DNA of 64,000 nt. Source: Actinomycetes bacterium. GTDB lineage: Bacteria; Actinomycetota; Actinomycetes; Mycobacteriales; Mycobacteriaceae. The stretch covers positions 22,173-86,172 of the forward strand of contig JAKOYE010000101.1 of assembly GCA_029780675.1 (NCBI GenBank). The letters run 5' to 3'. This document shows, piece after piece, positions 1 to 7,989 of this stretch. A program made the position numbers and the translations under genes. Numbering within the stretch: position 1 is the stretch's first letter; every line of letters begins with the position of its first letter. The notes under the pieces were generated by a model that saw only the letters and a list, made by a program, of their open reading frames with translations, did no database searches and had not been told where the DNA came from.

Positions 1-30
1 CGACCATCCTGTCAGGTTCGGGCAGAATCG

Positions 31-648
31 GTGAGCGTGAGTGTCGGCAATCATCGTCTGGTCCTGCTCCGGCACGGTGAGACCGAATGGTCGCGGGACC
101 GCAAACACACCAGCCACACCGACCTCGACCTCACCGACCGCGGCCGCGAGCAGGCCCGGCTGGCCGCGCAGACCCTCGAACGCCTGAACCTGGACAACCC
201 CCTGGTGGTCAGCAGCCCGCGGCGGCGCGCGATCGCCACCGCGGAACTGGCCGGGCTGAGCGTCGACGAGATCTCCCCGCTGCTGGCCGAATGGGACTAC
301 GGCGACTACGAGGGCCTGACCACCCACGAAATCCGCACCGGCACCCCCGGCTGGCTGCTGTGGACCTACGGCTGCCCGGGCGGCGAGAGCGTCGACCAGG
401 TCAGCATGCGCGCCGACCAGGCGGTGGCCTACGCGATGGACCAGATGGCCGAGCGCGATGTGGTGTTCGTCAGCCACGGACACTTCTCCCGGTCGGTGAT
501 CACCCGATGGGTGGAGCAACCGCTGCGCGAAGGGGCCCGGTACGGGTTCGGCACCGCCGCGGTATCGGTGTGCGGCTTCGAATACGGCCTGCGCCAACTG
601 TCGGCCCTCGGCCTGACCAGCCACCGTGAAGCGGTCGCCGGAACGTGA
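31..648 (+). CDS. gpm2: Histidine phosphatase / phosphoglycerate mutase-like protein (Rv3214/Gpm2 type)
   Basis: A 205-residue member of the histidine phosphatase superfamily. The N-terminal signature LLRHGETEW carries the phosphorylated histidine near residue 15, and the second catalytic histidine lies in FVSHGHFSR near residue 150. Length and motifs match mycobacterial Rv3214, which is named as a phosphoglycerate mutase but is known to act mainly as an acid phosphatase; the substrate here is unknown. The start is a GTG; a second GTG lies two codons further in. The 3' end overlaps the isochorismate synthase start in a GTGA arrangement, so the two genes are probably translated together. Confidence 0.85.
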   Translation: MSVSVGNHRLVLLRHGETEWSRDRKHTSHTDLDLTDRGREQARLAAQTLERLNLDNPLVVSSPRRRAIATAELAGLSVDEISPLLAEWDYGDYEGLTTHEIRTGTPGWLLWTYGCPGGESVDQVSMRADQAVAYAMDQMAERDVVFVSHGHFSRSVITRWVEQPLREGARYGFGTAAVSVCGFEYGLRQLSALGLTSHREAVAGT

Positions 649-1730
649 TCGCCCCCACGTTCGTCCTCAGTGGGCCCACCGGGACCGTCGTCGCCGACGG
701 CGCCCGCGCCGCGTACCGGGATCCCGCCGAGGCCGCCCGCGCGCTGCGCGACGGTTCGGCCGAATTGATCGTGGGCGCATTGCCATTCGACCTCCGTGGC
801 CCCGCCGCGCTGCTGACCCCGGATCGCGTCCATGACCGGCTGCCGCCGCTATCCGACACGCTGCCCGGGGTCCGGATCGCCCAGATGTTGCCCTCCGCCG
901 ACGAGCACCGCGCCCGGGTGCAGGCCGCGCTGCGGCGACTCCGCGACCCGGCCGACCCGCTGGAGAAGGTGGTGCTGGCCCGGGCGCTGCTCCTCGCTTC
1001 GGACGGGGCTCTGGAGCCGACGGCGATCCTGGGCCGGCTGACCGCGGCCGACCCCGACGCCACCGGCTATCTCGCCGACCTCTCCCCCGCCGGTGACGGG
1101 TACGCCGGGGCCATGCTGGTAGGTGCCAGCCCGGAGTTGCTGGTGGCCCGGTTCGGCGACCGGGTGAGTTGCCAGCCGTTCGCCGGGTCCGCCCCGCGCT
1201 GCGCCGACCCCGGCGAGGACGCCGCGAGTGCGGCGTCGCTGGCCGCGTCGGCCAAGGACCGTCACGAACATCGCCTGGTCGTCGAGACCATGCGCGACGC
1301 CCTGGCACCGCTGTGCTCCCGGCTGGACATCGCCGACGAACCCCAACTCAGCAGCACCGGAGCACTCTGGCACCTGGCCACGCCGATCCGCGGCGTACTG
1401 CGGGGGAAGTCCACCACCGCACTGGATCTCGCGCTGGCACTGCACCCCACCCCCGCCGTCGGCGGAGTGCCCACCGCCGACGCCGTGGATCTGGTGGCCG
1501 AACTCGAGGGTGGTCGCCGCTTCTACGCCGGTGCGGTCGGTTGGTGCGACGCCCGCGGCGACGGCCGCTGGGTGGTGGCCATCCGGGGCGCCGAGGTGTC
1601 CGCCGACCGGCGCAGTGCGCTGGCCCTGGCCGGCGGCGGCATCGTGGCCGAGTCCGACCCGGACGCCGAGGTTGCCGAGACCACGACGAAGTTCCGGACC
1701 ATCCTGCGCGCGTTGGGAGCGACCGAGTGA
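645..1730 (+). CDS. entC: Isochorismate synthase
   Basis: A 361-residue chorismate-binding enzyme predicted to convert chorismate to isochorismate in the cytosol, feeding menaquinone or salicylate/siderophore synthesis. The C-terminal two thirds is the chorismate-binding fold, with conserved stretches such as CQPFAGSAPR and the late TPAVGG and GWCDARGDG segments. Length is close to the roughly 370 residues of mycobacterial EntC. The GTG start overlaps the upstream stop by four bases. The next gene starts 13 bases downstream, so a three-gene run is likely. No siderophore genes are in the window, so a menaquinone role is at least as likely as a siderophore role. Confidence 0.85.
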   Translation: MIAPTFVLSGPTGTVVADGARAAYRDPAEAARALRDGSAELIVGALPFDLRGPAALLTPDRVHDRLPPLSDTLPGVRIAQMLPSADEHRARVQAALRRLRDPADPLEKVVLARALLLASDGALEPTAILGRLTAADPDATGYLADLSPAGDGYAGAMLVGASPELLVARFGDRVSCQPFAGSAPRCADPGEDAASAASLAASAKDRHEHRLVVETMRDALAPLCSRLDIADEPQLSSTGALWHLATPIRGVLRGKSTTALDLALALHPTPAVGGVPTADAVDLVAELEGGRRFYAGAVGWCDARGDGRWVVAIRGAEVSADRRSALALAGGGIVAESDPDAEVAETTTKFRTILRALGATE

Positions 1731-1743
1731 GTGTGTGTATCCG

Positions 1744-2229
1744 ATGACTGTGCATATCCGCCCAGCCCGAGCGGGTGACGAGGTGGAGATCGTCGCGATG
1801 ATCCGTGAACTGGCGGAATTCGAGCAGGCGGCTGATCAATGCTTGGTAACTCAGGCACAGATCACCACAGCACTGTTCGGCGAGGACCCGACCGCCCGCT
1901 GCCTCATCGCCGAGGAGGACGACCGGGTGGCGGCGGTGGCATTGTGGTTCCGGACCTTCTCCACCTGGGACGGGGTGGCCGGGATTCACCTCGAGGACCT
2001 ATTCGTCCGCCCGGACTTCCGCCGCCGCGGTCTGGCGCGCGCCTTGCTCGCCAGGCTGGCCCGGGAGTGCGTGGACAACGGGTACAGCCGACTCGGTTGG
2101 GCGGTGCTGGACTGGAACGTCGACGCGATCGCCCTCTATGACGCCGTCGGCGGGAAACAACTCGCGGAGTGGATCGGCTACCGGGTGTCCGGGCCGGAAT
2201 TGTCCGCACTGGCGGCCGAAGCGGACTAG
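1744..2229 (+). CDS. GNAT family N-acetyltransferase
   Basis: A 161-residue single-domain GNAT protein. The acetyl-CoA binding motif A is visible as LFVRPDFRRRGLARALL near residues 82-98, and a motif B region (WNVDAIALYDAVG) follows near 128-140. It resembles the spermidine/diamine N1-acetyltransferase-like subgroup, but the substrate cannot be read from the sequence. ATG is preferred over an upstream GTG because it lies directly before the conserved HIRPARAGDE start of the fold. The 3' end overlaps the convergent membrane gene by four bases. Confidence 0.85.
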   Translation: MTVHIRPARAGDEVEIVAMIRELAEFEQAADQCLVTQAQITTALFGEDPTARCLIAEEDDRVAAVALWFRTFSTWDGVAGIHLEDLFVRPDFRRRGLARALLARLARECVDNGYSRLGWAVLDWNVDAIALYDAVGGKQLAEWIGYRVSGPELSALAAEAD

Positions 2230-2636
2230 GGAGAGCCTGACTGACCCGAATCCGTCTGGCCGGCAATCCATTTCAACGTACTCGGACTGAACAGCAGCAC
2301 CAGCACGGCGATCGACACCGCGGCGATCGGTACGGCATAGCCCCAACGATGCGAGCCCACCCCGGCGTACCAGGTCGCCGGCAGGATCAGCATCTGCGCG
2401 AACACCGCCAGTCCGCGCCCCCACCGCCGGCCGGTCCACAGCGCCCAGGCGGCGGCCAGGACGCCCCCGCCGACCACGGCGAACCACATCGCGTTGCCGT
2501 AGCCGTCGACGATGTGCCGGTCCGCCCCGGCCAGGCCACGGACGACGAACACCACGGCCGCCACCGCGCCGATCGCCCCCTGCAGTCCGACCAGGACCGC
2601 CGCACGCCGAACGGTCACCGGGGGCAGCGATGTCAT
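2226..2636 (-). CDS. Small integral membrane protein (Rv3217c-like)
   Basis: About 136 residues with four hydrophobic segments (approximately residues 11-33, 48-66, 75-93 and 98-115), so a four-helix membrane protein of unknown function. It sits where M. tuberculosis has Rv3217c, also an uncharacterised membrane protein. Two starts are possible: GTG at 2642 or ATG two codons later; the ATG is annotated. An inverted repeat with a T-rich flank lies just upstream on this strand and may affect its expression. Confidence 0.7.
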   Translation of the reverse strand: MTSLPPVTVRRAAVLVGLQGAIGAVAAVVFVVRGLAGADRHIVDGYGNAMWFAVVGGGVLAAAWALWTGRRWGRGLAVFAQMLILPATWYAGVGSHRWGYAVPIAAVSIAVLVLLFSPSTLKWIAGQTDSGQSGSP

Positions 2637-2667
2637 GCGCACAGACTAGAACGACCCGAGAAAAGGG

Positions 2668-2703
2668 GGGACGGTCACCACTCCAGCAAGCGGTGACCGT
2701 CCC
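2668..2703 (-). promoter_or_regulatory. Perfect 12-bp inverted repeat upstream of the Rv3217c-like gene
   Basis: The arms GGGACGGTCACC and GGTGACCGTCCC are exact reverse complements around a 12-nt loop. Read on the minus strand the stem is followed by CCCTTTTCTC, so it could act as a weak terminator or attenuator in the leader of the minus-strand membrane gene. It could equally be a protein-binding palindrome between the divergent genes. The rest of the 2643-2852 gap shows nothing else I can support. Confidence 0.45.
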
Positions 2704-2852
2704 GTCGCCTCACACCACACCAGGGGGGTCGGTGGCGGTGGAGACTTGTCCCCATCCTGCTGACTGAACCGCTCCGGGGCCAGTCACCCGCCGAACTCCC
2801 AGCAACATCACAGGGCGTCATCCCGATGCGGATCCCGATAGGGTGAGAGTCC

Positions 2853-3806
2853 GTGCGCGCCGTGCTGATCGTGAATCCCAACGCCACCTCCACCACCCCG
2901 GCTGGGCGGGATCTGCTGGCGCACGCCCTGGAGAGCCGCGTGCGCCTCACCGTCGCCCATACCGACCATCGCGGCCACGCCATCGAGATCGCCGAGCAGG
3001 CCAACGCCGACGGGGTGGACGTGATCATCGTGCACGGCGGGGACGGCACCGTGAACGAAGTGGTGAACGGACTGCTGGGCAAGCCCGGCGGCGCACTGCC
3101 CGACCCGGCCGTGTTGCCCGCCGTCGCGGTGGTACCGGGCGGCTCCGCCAACGTCTTCGCCCGCGCTCTGGGCATCAGCTCCGACCCCACCGAGGCCACC
3201 AACCAGCTGATCGACCTGCTCGGCGTGCACCGCGCCGGGGATCCGTGGCGGCGTATCGGCCTGATGGACTGCGGCGAACGCTGGGCGGTGTTCACCGCAG
3301 GCATGGGTGTGGACGGGGACGTGGTGGCGGCAGTCGAGGCCCAGCGCGCCAAGGGTCGCAAGGTCACCGCCGGCCGCTATATCCGCATCGCGTTGCGCGA
3401 GATGCTGTCCAACGCCCGCTCCGAGCCCGCACTCACCGTGCACCTGCCGGACCGCGAGCCGGTGGCCGGGGTGCATTTCGCGTTCGTCTCCAACGCCAGC
3501 CCGTGGACCTATGCCAACGCCCGCCCGGTGTGGACCAACCCGGACACCACCTTCGAGACCGGCCTGGGTCTTTTCGCCGTCAACAGCATGAACGTGGTCG
3601 CAAACCTGCTGCTGGTCCGCCGGATGCTGTCGAAGAAGGCCGTGATCACGGCGCGCCACCTCCTGCGGGAGGACGACCTGACCTGGGTCCGGATCACCGC
3701 CGCACGACCGGTATCGTGCCAGGTAGACGGGGATTTCCTGGGACTGCGCGAGGAAATGACGTTCACGTCGGCGCCGCACGCGCTGGCCGTCGTCGCGCCG
3801 GACTGA
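2853..3806 (+). CDS. Diacylglycerol kinase family (lipid kinase-like) protein
   Basis: A 317-residue protein of the DAGK catalytic domain family (YegS/DgkB-like). The N-terminus reads LIVNPNATS, followed by the nucleotide-binding HGGDGTVNEVVNGL near residues 61-74 and PGGSANVFARAL near 98-109; together these define the family. The C-terminal part is the beta-rich substrate domain, with the late QVDGDFLG strand. M. tuberculosis Rv3218 is the positional equivalent. The lipid substrate is not determined; phosphorylation of a diacylglycerol-like lipid is inferred from the family. The start is GTG. Confidence 0.85.
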   Translation: MRAVLIVNPNATSTTPAGRDLLAHALESRVRLTVAHTDHRGHAIEIAEQANADGVDVIIVHGGDGTVNEVVNGLLGKPGGALPDPAVLPAVAVVPGGSANVFARALGISSDPTEATNQLIDLLGVHRAGDPWRRIGLMDCGERWAVFTAGMGVDGDVVAAVEAQRAKGRKVTAGRYIRIALREMLSNARSEPALTVHLPDREPVAGVHFAFVSNASPWTYANARPVWTNPDTTFETGLGLFAVNSMNVVANLLLVRRMLSKKAVITARHLLREDDLTWVRITAARPVSCQVDGDFLGLREEMTFTSAPHALAVVAPD

Positions 3807-3850
3807 ACCCGAGAAATCCGCCGAATGCAACAAAGAGTGACGTTGCCCAC

Positions 3851-4013
3851 GGTTTAAGAAAGTTCTGTTGACATATAACGAGGCTGTGACAGCATCAATG
3901 CAACAGCACAACACAGTTTGTGTGCGAGCTCTCGGAGCCCTCTCTCGGAGCCCAGGGTCATAAGGTACCCCTTAGCCCTGCGCGCGCACACACCAGGTAA
4001 GGAGTAGCGGAAA
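3851..4013 (+). promoter_or_regulatory. whiB1 promoter and leader region
   Basis: A -10-like TATAAC lies at 3874-3879 directly after a TTGACA, followed by a long leader ending in AAGGAG eight bases before the whiB1 ATG. A TGTGA half-site and an inverted pair CACAA/TTGTG lie just downstream of the -10-like element and resemble parts of the CRP (Rv3676) sites known upstream of whiB1 in M. tuberculosis, although no full TGTGA-N6-TCACA is present. CTCTCGGAGCCC is repeated twice (3929-3940 and 3942-3953). The exact transcription start is uncertain. Confidence 0.45.
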
Positions 4014-4268
4014 ATGGATTGGCGCCACAAGGCGGTCTGTCGCGACGAGGATCCGGAACTGTTCTTCCCGGTGGGGAACAGCGGCCCGGCTCTGGCCCAG
4101 ATCGCGGAGGCGAAGCTGGTCTGCAACCGGTGCCCGGTGACCACCGAGTGCCTGAGCTGGGCGCTTGATTCCGGTCAGGACGCCGGCGTCTGGGGTGCCA
4201 TGAGCGAGGACGAGCGTCGCGCGCTCAAGCGTCGCAACGCCCGCACCCGGGCCCGCACCAGCGTCTGA
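4014..4268 (+). CDS. whiB1: WhiB1 iron-sulfur transcriptional regulator
   Basis: An 84-residue Wbl protein, the same length as M. tuberculosis WhiB1. Four cysteines at positions 9, 37, 40 and 46 (Cys...CNRCPVTTEC) ligate the 4Fe-4S cluster, and GVWGAMSEDERR is the conserved turn before the basic DNA-binding tail KRRNARTRARTS. WhiB1 is an essential, nitric-oxide-sensitive regulator that binds the C-terminal region of SigA. The start is supported by AAGGAG at normal spacing and by the family N-terminus MDWRH. A strong terminator follows, so it is monocistronic. Confidence 0.97.
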   Translation: MDWRHKAVCRDEDPELFFPVGNSGPALAQIAEAKLVCNRCPVTTECLSWALDSGQDAGVWGAMSEDERRALKRRNARTRARTSV

Positions 4269-4291
4269 GCCTCTCTCCCGTAAGCAACCGG

Positions 4292-4326
4292 CCGCGGCCC
4301 CGAGAAATCGGGGGCCGCGGTTTTTT
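4292..4326 (+). terminator. Rho-independent terminator of whiB1
   Basis: CCGCGGCCCCGA and TCGGGGGCCGCGG pair in a GC-rich stem with one bulge around a GAAA loop and are followed directly by TTTTTT. This is a classical intrinsic terminator 23 bases after the whiB1 stop. Confidence 0.92.
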
Positions 4327-4369
4327 CTGCGGCATTCTTTCGGGGAGTCCCGGCGCGGCCAGTGCGGCG

Positions 4370-5776
4370 TCAGTGCGCCCGGCCCCGCCGTCCGATCGGT
4401 ACCCGCAGCACCACGTCGGTGCCGCCGTCCGCGCCGGGGCACATGGTCAGTGAGCCGTCGAGTTCCGCCGATACCAGGGTTCGCACGATCTGCAACCCGA
4501 GCCGATCTGAGGTTTCCAGGTCGAACTCCGGCGGCAGCCCCCGGCCGTCGTCGTGAACCACGACGTCGAGCCAGCGAGCGGAACGCTCGGCCCGGATCAG
4601 CACGCTGCCCTGGCGTTCGGCCCGCTCGAATCCGTGCTGGACGGCGTTCTGCACCAGTTCGGTGACCACCAGCACCAGTGCGGTCGCGCGGGCGGCATCA
4701 AGCACGCCCATCGCGCCCTCCCGGCGGATCCGGATCGGGGTGTCGACCCGGGCGACGTCGTTCATGATCGGCAGAATCCGGTCGATCACCTCGTCGAGGT
4801 TGACCTCCTCGTCCACCGACATCGACAACGCCTCGTGCACCTGGGAGATCGCGGCGACCCGCCGGACCGACTCCATCAGCGCCTCACGGGCCTCGCCGTT
4901 GTTGGTGCGCCGGGCCTGTAACCGCAGCAGTGCTGCCACGGTCTGCAGGTTGTTCTTCACCCGGTGGTGAATCTCCCGGATCGTGGCGTCCTTGGACAGC
5001 AGCGCCCGATCCCGGCGCTTGACCTCGGTGACGTCGCGGACCAGTACCGCCGCCCCCGCGGACTGCCCCGCCACCACCAGTGGCAGCGTGCGCAACAGCA
5101 CCGTCGCGCCACCGGCGTCGATCTCCAGTCGCATCCCCGCACCGCCGGCCACCGACGCGCCGACATGCTCGGCGAGTTCCCGGGCTTCGAAGGGGTCGGA
5201 GATCAGCGGACGGGTCACCGCGACGAGGTTGTGGCCCTCCAGTTCGGACGCCAGGCCCATCCGGTGATAGGCCGACAGCGCGTTGGGGCTTGCGTAACCG
5301 ACCACACCGTCGACATCGAGGCGGATGAACCCATCGCCGACCCGGGGGCTGGACCGGGAGATCGCCAGGTCGGCGATATTGGGGAAGCTTCCCTCCCCCA
5401 CCATCGCCAGCAGGTGGTCCGCGCAGTCCAGGTAGGCGGTTTCCAGCGGTGACGAGCTGTCCGCCCCGTTCCCGGCGCTCTGCCGGGTGAGCACCGCCAC
5501 CTCGCTCCCGCGGTAGCGCACCGGCACCGGGGAGTGCAGGTCCCCCTCGGCGACGACGGTGCCGACCGCGTCGGTGACCACCAGGGTGGGCGCGGTGTTC
5601 GGGCGACATTGCGCCACACAGACCAGGGTGCCGTCATCGCGGCGAACCCACATCAGATAGTCGGCGAACGACAGGTCCGCCAGCAACTGCCACTCGCCGA
5701 CCACCGCGTGCAGGTGGTCGACGGCCCCGCCGGGGAGCACGGTGTGCTCGGCCAGCAGGTCGCCGAGGGTGCTCAC
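4370..5776 (-). CDS. pdtaS: Sensor histidine kinase PdtaS
   Basis: A 468-residue soluble kinase without membrane segments. An N-terminal GAF-like domain and a central PAS-like domain (about residues 140-250) precede a HisKA_2/HWE-type kinase core: the phosphoacceptor region is REIHHRVKNNLQTVAALL near residue 277, and the ATP-binding N, D and G boxes are visible as ELVQNAVQHG and VVVHDDGRGLP. This matches PdtaS (Rv3220c), which phosphorylates the RNA-binding antiterminator PdtaR; the partner is not in this window, as is usual. The GTG start overlaps the stop of the biotinyl carrier gene by four bases. Confidence 0.92.
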   Translation of the reverse strand: MSTLGDLLAEHTVLPGGAVDHLHAVVGEWQLLADLSFADYLMWVRRDDGTLVCVAQCRPNTAPTLVVTDAVGTVVAEGDLHSPVPVRYRGSEVAVLTRQSAGNGADSSSPLETAYLDCADHLLAMVGEGSFPNIADLAISRSSPRVGDGFIRLDVDGVVGYASPNALSAYHRMGLASELEGHNLVAVTRPLISDPFEARELAEHVGASVAGGAGMRLEIDAGGATVLLRTLPLVVAGQSAGAAVLVRDVTEVKRRDRALLSKDATIREIHHRVKNNLQTVAALLRLQARRTNNGEAREALMESVRRVAAISQVHEALSMSVDEEVNLDEVIDRILPIMNDVARVDTPIRIRREGAMGVLDAARATALVLVVTELVQNAVQHGFERAERQGSVLIRAERSARWLDVVVHDDGRGLPPEFDLETSDRLGLQIVRTLVSAELDGSLTMCPGADGGTDVVLRVPIGRRGRAH

Positions 5777-5988
5777 TCGATGATGGCGATCAAATCCCCG
5801 GCCTGGATGACGTCGCCGACGGAGACACTCACCTCGGTGACGGTGCCGGCGTTCTCGGCGAGCACCGGGATTTCCATTTTCATCGACTCCAGCAGCACCA
5901 GGGTGTCGCCGGCTCCGATCCGGTCGCCCTTGCGAACGACGACTTCAAGCACACTGGCCACGATCTCAGCGCGCACATCCTCGGCCAT
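5773..5988 (-). CDS. Biotin/lipoyl attachment protein (TB7.3-like)
   Basis: A 71-residue single biotinyl domain. The modified lysine is in ESMKMEIP, with the flanking glycine turns GDRIGAGD and GDVIQAGD. It equals the M. tuberculosis biotinylated protein TB7.3 (Rv3221c) in length and position. As a free carrier domain it may serve an acyl-CoA carboxylase, but no carboxylase subunit is nearby. The ATG is preferred over an upstream in-frame start that adds seven atypical residues. It is translationally coupled to pdtaS by a GTGA overlap. Confidence 0.88.
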   Translation of the reverse strand: MAEDVRAEIVASVLEVVVRKGDRIGAGDTLVLLESMKMEIPVLAENAGTVTEVSVSVGDVIQAGDLIAIIE

Positions 5989-6053
5989 GCCCCTATCGAA
6001 CCACACCACTCCGGTGCCCGGCAGGTCATGACACCGTGAGAGACTAAAGAAAC

Positions 6054-6086
6054 GTAGCGAAGACGCAGCGAAGAAGTAGCGAGAAC
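6054..6086 (+). repeat. 11-bp tandem repeat in the bL37 leader
   Basis: Three imperfect 11-bp units (GTAGCGAAGAC, GCAGCGAAGAA, GTAGCGAGAAC) lie in the untranslated leader of the bL37 gene, upstream of its ribosome binding site. Confidence 0.75.
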
Positions 6087-6127
6087 CCGCGGCGGCAGTC
6101 CGCGACAGTCACAACGGAGGTATCACC

Positions 6128-6202
6128 ATGGCCAAGCGAGGCCGGAAGAAGCGCGCGCGTAAGCACAGCAAGGCCAATCACGGCAATCGGCCGAACGCCT
6201 GA
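6128..6202 (+). CDS. Ribosomal protein bL37 (24 residues)
   Basis: A 24-codon gene too short for the ORF track. The product begins MAKRGRKKRARKHSKANHGN and ends RPNA, so it is highly basic and nearly identical to the mycobacterial large-subunit protein bL37 as I remember it from ribosome structures, where it fills a gap in 23S rRNA. GGAGG lies seven bases before the ATG. It stands alone between pdtaS/biotinyl carrier and rshA, with its own leader and a long hairpin immediately downstream. Confidence 0.9.
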   Translation: MAKRGRKKRARKHSKANHGNRPNA

Positions 6203-6227
6203 TCTGCAGGCCCAGCGCTACAAAGCC

Positions 6228-6269
6228 AGAGAAGCCGGCGTCACACTCATTGGTGACGCCGGCTTCTCT
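6228..6269. terminator. 17-bp hairpin between bL37 and rshA, probable bidirectional terminator
   Basis: AGAGAAGCCGGCGTCAC pairs perfectly with GTGACGCCGGCTTCTCT around an 8-nt loop. It lies 25 bases after the bL37 stop and 49 bases after the convergent rshA stop, where a shared terminator is expected. There is no long T-run on either side, so it would be an I-shaped mycobacterial-type terminator. Confidence 0.75.
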
Positions 6270-6318
6270 GTACCTGCGTAGCTTCTCGGCCTGCGTATTT
6301 TCTCGTCCTGCCGGGAAC

Positions 6319-6603
6319 CTAGGTATGCCGGATGATCGTGGTGCGGCTGATCTGCATCCGAACCCGCTCCACCAGGTAGGACGGTGCGCGTTCGCCACTG
6401 CACTTGGCGGCGATCAGCGCCTTGATCCGCTCCTCGACCCCGTAATGCCGCAGACAGGCCGGGCACTGCTCAAGGTGGTGCCGTAACCGATCGCGGGTGT
6501 CGTCAGTGACTTCCCCGTCCAGCAGGGTCCAGACCTCGGCGATGACCAGCGCACAGTCGCTGTGCCCCGGATCGGGGTCGGACCGGATGTCACTGGTGGT
6601 CAT
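6319..6603 (-). CDS. rshA: Anti-sigma factor RshA (zinc-associated ZAS family)
   Basis: A 94-residue cytoplasmic anti-sigma factor. The redox-sensitive zinc motif is HHLEQCPAC, giving His43, Cys47 and Cys50, in the ZAS order H-x3-C-x2-C. RshA binds SigH and releases it on thiol oxidation or heat. The start overlaps the sigH stop in an ATGA, so regulator and sigma factor are made in step. The C-terminal tail has no membrane helix, consistent with a soluble RshA/RsrA type. Confidence 0.93.
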   Translation of the reverse strand: MTTSDIRSDPDPGHSDCALVIAEVWTLLDGEVTDDTRDRLRHHLEQCPACLRHYGVEERIKALIAAKCSGERAPSYLVERVRMQISRTTIIRHT

Positions 6604-7238
6604 GACGACACCTCCTCGCCGGCGTCCACACCCTGGTCGCCGCGCAGCATGCCGCGGTCACGGGCGACGTCGGCGAGGAGCCCGCGCAATTGGCGTCGCC
6701 CACGGTGCAGGCGCGACATCACGGTCCCGATCGGCGTCTCCATAATGTCCGCGATCTCCTTGTAGGGGAAACCTTCCACGTCGGCCAGATACACAGCCAG
6801 CCTGAACTCTTCTGGTAACGCCTGGAGCGCCCGTTTGATTTCACTATCGGGAAGTTTTTCCAGCGCCTCCACCTCCGCCGAGCGCAGACCGGTCGAGGAA
6901 TGCTCGGCGTTCGCGGCCAGTTGCCAGTCGGTGATCTCGTCGGTGGGGTACTCCGCGGGCTGGCGCTGCTTCTTGCGGTAGGTGTTGATGTAGCTGTTCG
7001 TCAGGATCCGGTACAGCCACGCTTTGAGGTTGGTGCCCTCCTTGAAGGACCGGAACGCGGCGTAGGCCTTGATCATGGTCTCCTGAACCAGATCCTCGGC
7101 ATCGGAGGGATTGCGGGTCATCCGCAGCGCGCCGCCGTAGAGCTGATCCATCAGTGGAATGGCATCCCGCTCGAACCGGGCCGTCAGCTCGGCGTCGGTC
7201 TCCTCGTGGGATGCGAGCGCGTCGGAGTCAGGAGTCAT
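6600..7238 (-). CDS. sigH: RNA polymerase ECF sigma factor SigH
   Basis: A 212-residue ECF sigma factor; the family member in M. tuberculosis is about 216. Region 2 covers about residues 25-95 ([17 protein letters not shown] then [16 protein letters not shown]) and region 4 about 130-185 ([21 protein letters not shown], then the helix-turn-helix with [13 protein letters not shown]). It directs the oxidative and heat stress response (thioredoxins, other sigma factors) and is inhibited by the adjacent RshA. I could not find a convincing GGAAYA/GTT autoregulatory promoter in the 80 bases upstream. Confidence 0.95.
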   Translation of the reverse strand: MTPDSDALASHEETDAELTARFERDAIPLMDQLYGGALRMTRNPSDAEDLVQETMIKAYAAFRSFKEGTNLKAWLYRILTNSYINTYRKKQRQPAEYPTDEITDWQLAANAEHSSTGLRSAEVEALEKLPDSEIKRALQALPEEFRLAVYLADVEGFPYKEIADIMETPIGTVMSRLHRGRRQLRGLLADVARDRGMLRGDQGVDAGEEVSS

Positions 7239-7320
7239 ATCACCAGCATCGTAGGGAACTCCGAATCACCGTTCGTACCGCCACCCCATCGGCAGCGCCG
7301 CGTGAAATATTGGTTACGCC

Positions 7321-7989
7321 ATGGGAATGTCCACCGCTGTCGTCACCGCCCTCATCGCAATCGCCACCGTCGTGGTGGCGGCCTCCATAGCCGTGTGGCA
7401 GGTGCGGCGGCGTGCCGTGTTCCGTGCCGCCCTCGCGAGCCGGGGTTTGCAGATCAGCCGGAGTGGCAACGACACCATCGTCAAACCGGATGTCGGCGAC
7501 TGGTCGGTCACCATGACTCGCGCGTTCGTTTCGCAGATGTCCCCGCCAGGCACCCACATCGTGGTCAGCACCTGGACGAGTCCCACCCCACGCACGACGG
7601 GTGCCGTCCTCGTCGTAGGGCCCGCCCCACCCCCGGAACTGCGGGAGCTGACCATCGCACTGTTGGGTTCTGCAACCCCGGCCATGACCGGATGGCTGGG
7701 TATCGACCGGGTCAGCGGTGGACGCCCACTCGAGCCGGTGCCTTCGGTGGACCACCGACTGTTGGCTTTCGCCACAGCCGGCTATCCGTCCCGTGGCGAA
7801 CTATCGGGTGTCGCCAGTGCGGTGACTGAGTGGTGTTCGCGTTACGGAACGGAGCGGGAACAGCCCGCAATCACGTTCGATGAGACCGGGGTGCGCGTTC
7901 GGGTGCGCGCGGACGTCCTGAGGTCGCTGGATCAGGTCGAGGCGTTCATTGAGCTCGGCACGCGGTGCCGCGACGCCATCGGTTTCTGA
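7321..7989 (+). CDS. Uncharacterised membrane-anchored protein
   Basis: I do not recognise this 222-residue protein. One N-terminal hydrophobic helix (about residues 5-25) is followed by a basic VRRRAVFR stretch and a soluble domain of about 190 residues, so it is probably a single-pass protein with a cytoplasmic domain. No catalytic motif is evident. Its stop overlaps the next start (TGATG), so the two form a translationally coupled pair. They lie between sigH and the SDR gene, where I recall nothing comparable in M. tuberculosis, so they are likely accessory. Confidence 0.6.
   Translation: MGMSTAVVTALIAIATVVVAASIAVWQVRRRAVFRAALASRGLQISRSGNDTIVKPDVGDWSVTMTRAFVSQMSPPGTHIVVSTWTSPTPRTTGAVLVVGPAPPPELRELTIALLGSATPAMTGWLGIDRVSGGRPLEPVPSVDHRLLAFATAGYPSRGELSGVASAVTEWCSRYGTEREQPAITFDETGVRVRVRADVLRSLDQVEAFIELGTRCRDAIGF

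Noticed and set aside
7239-7320. SigH autoregulatory promoter (GGAAYA-N16-GTT) upstream of sigH
   Set aside because: No pair with acceptable spacing was found on the minus strand; a GGGAAC and CGTT on the plus strand are too close together and face the wrong way.
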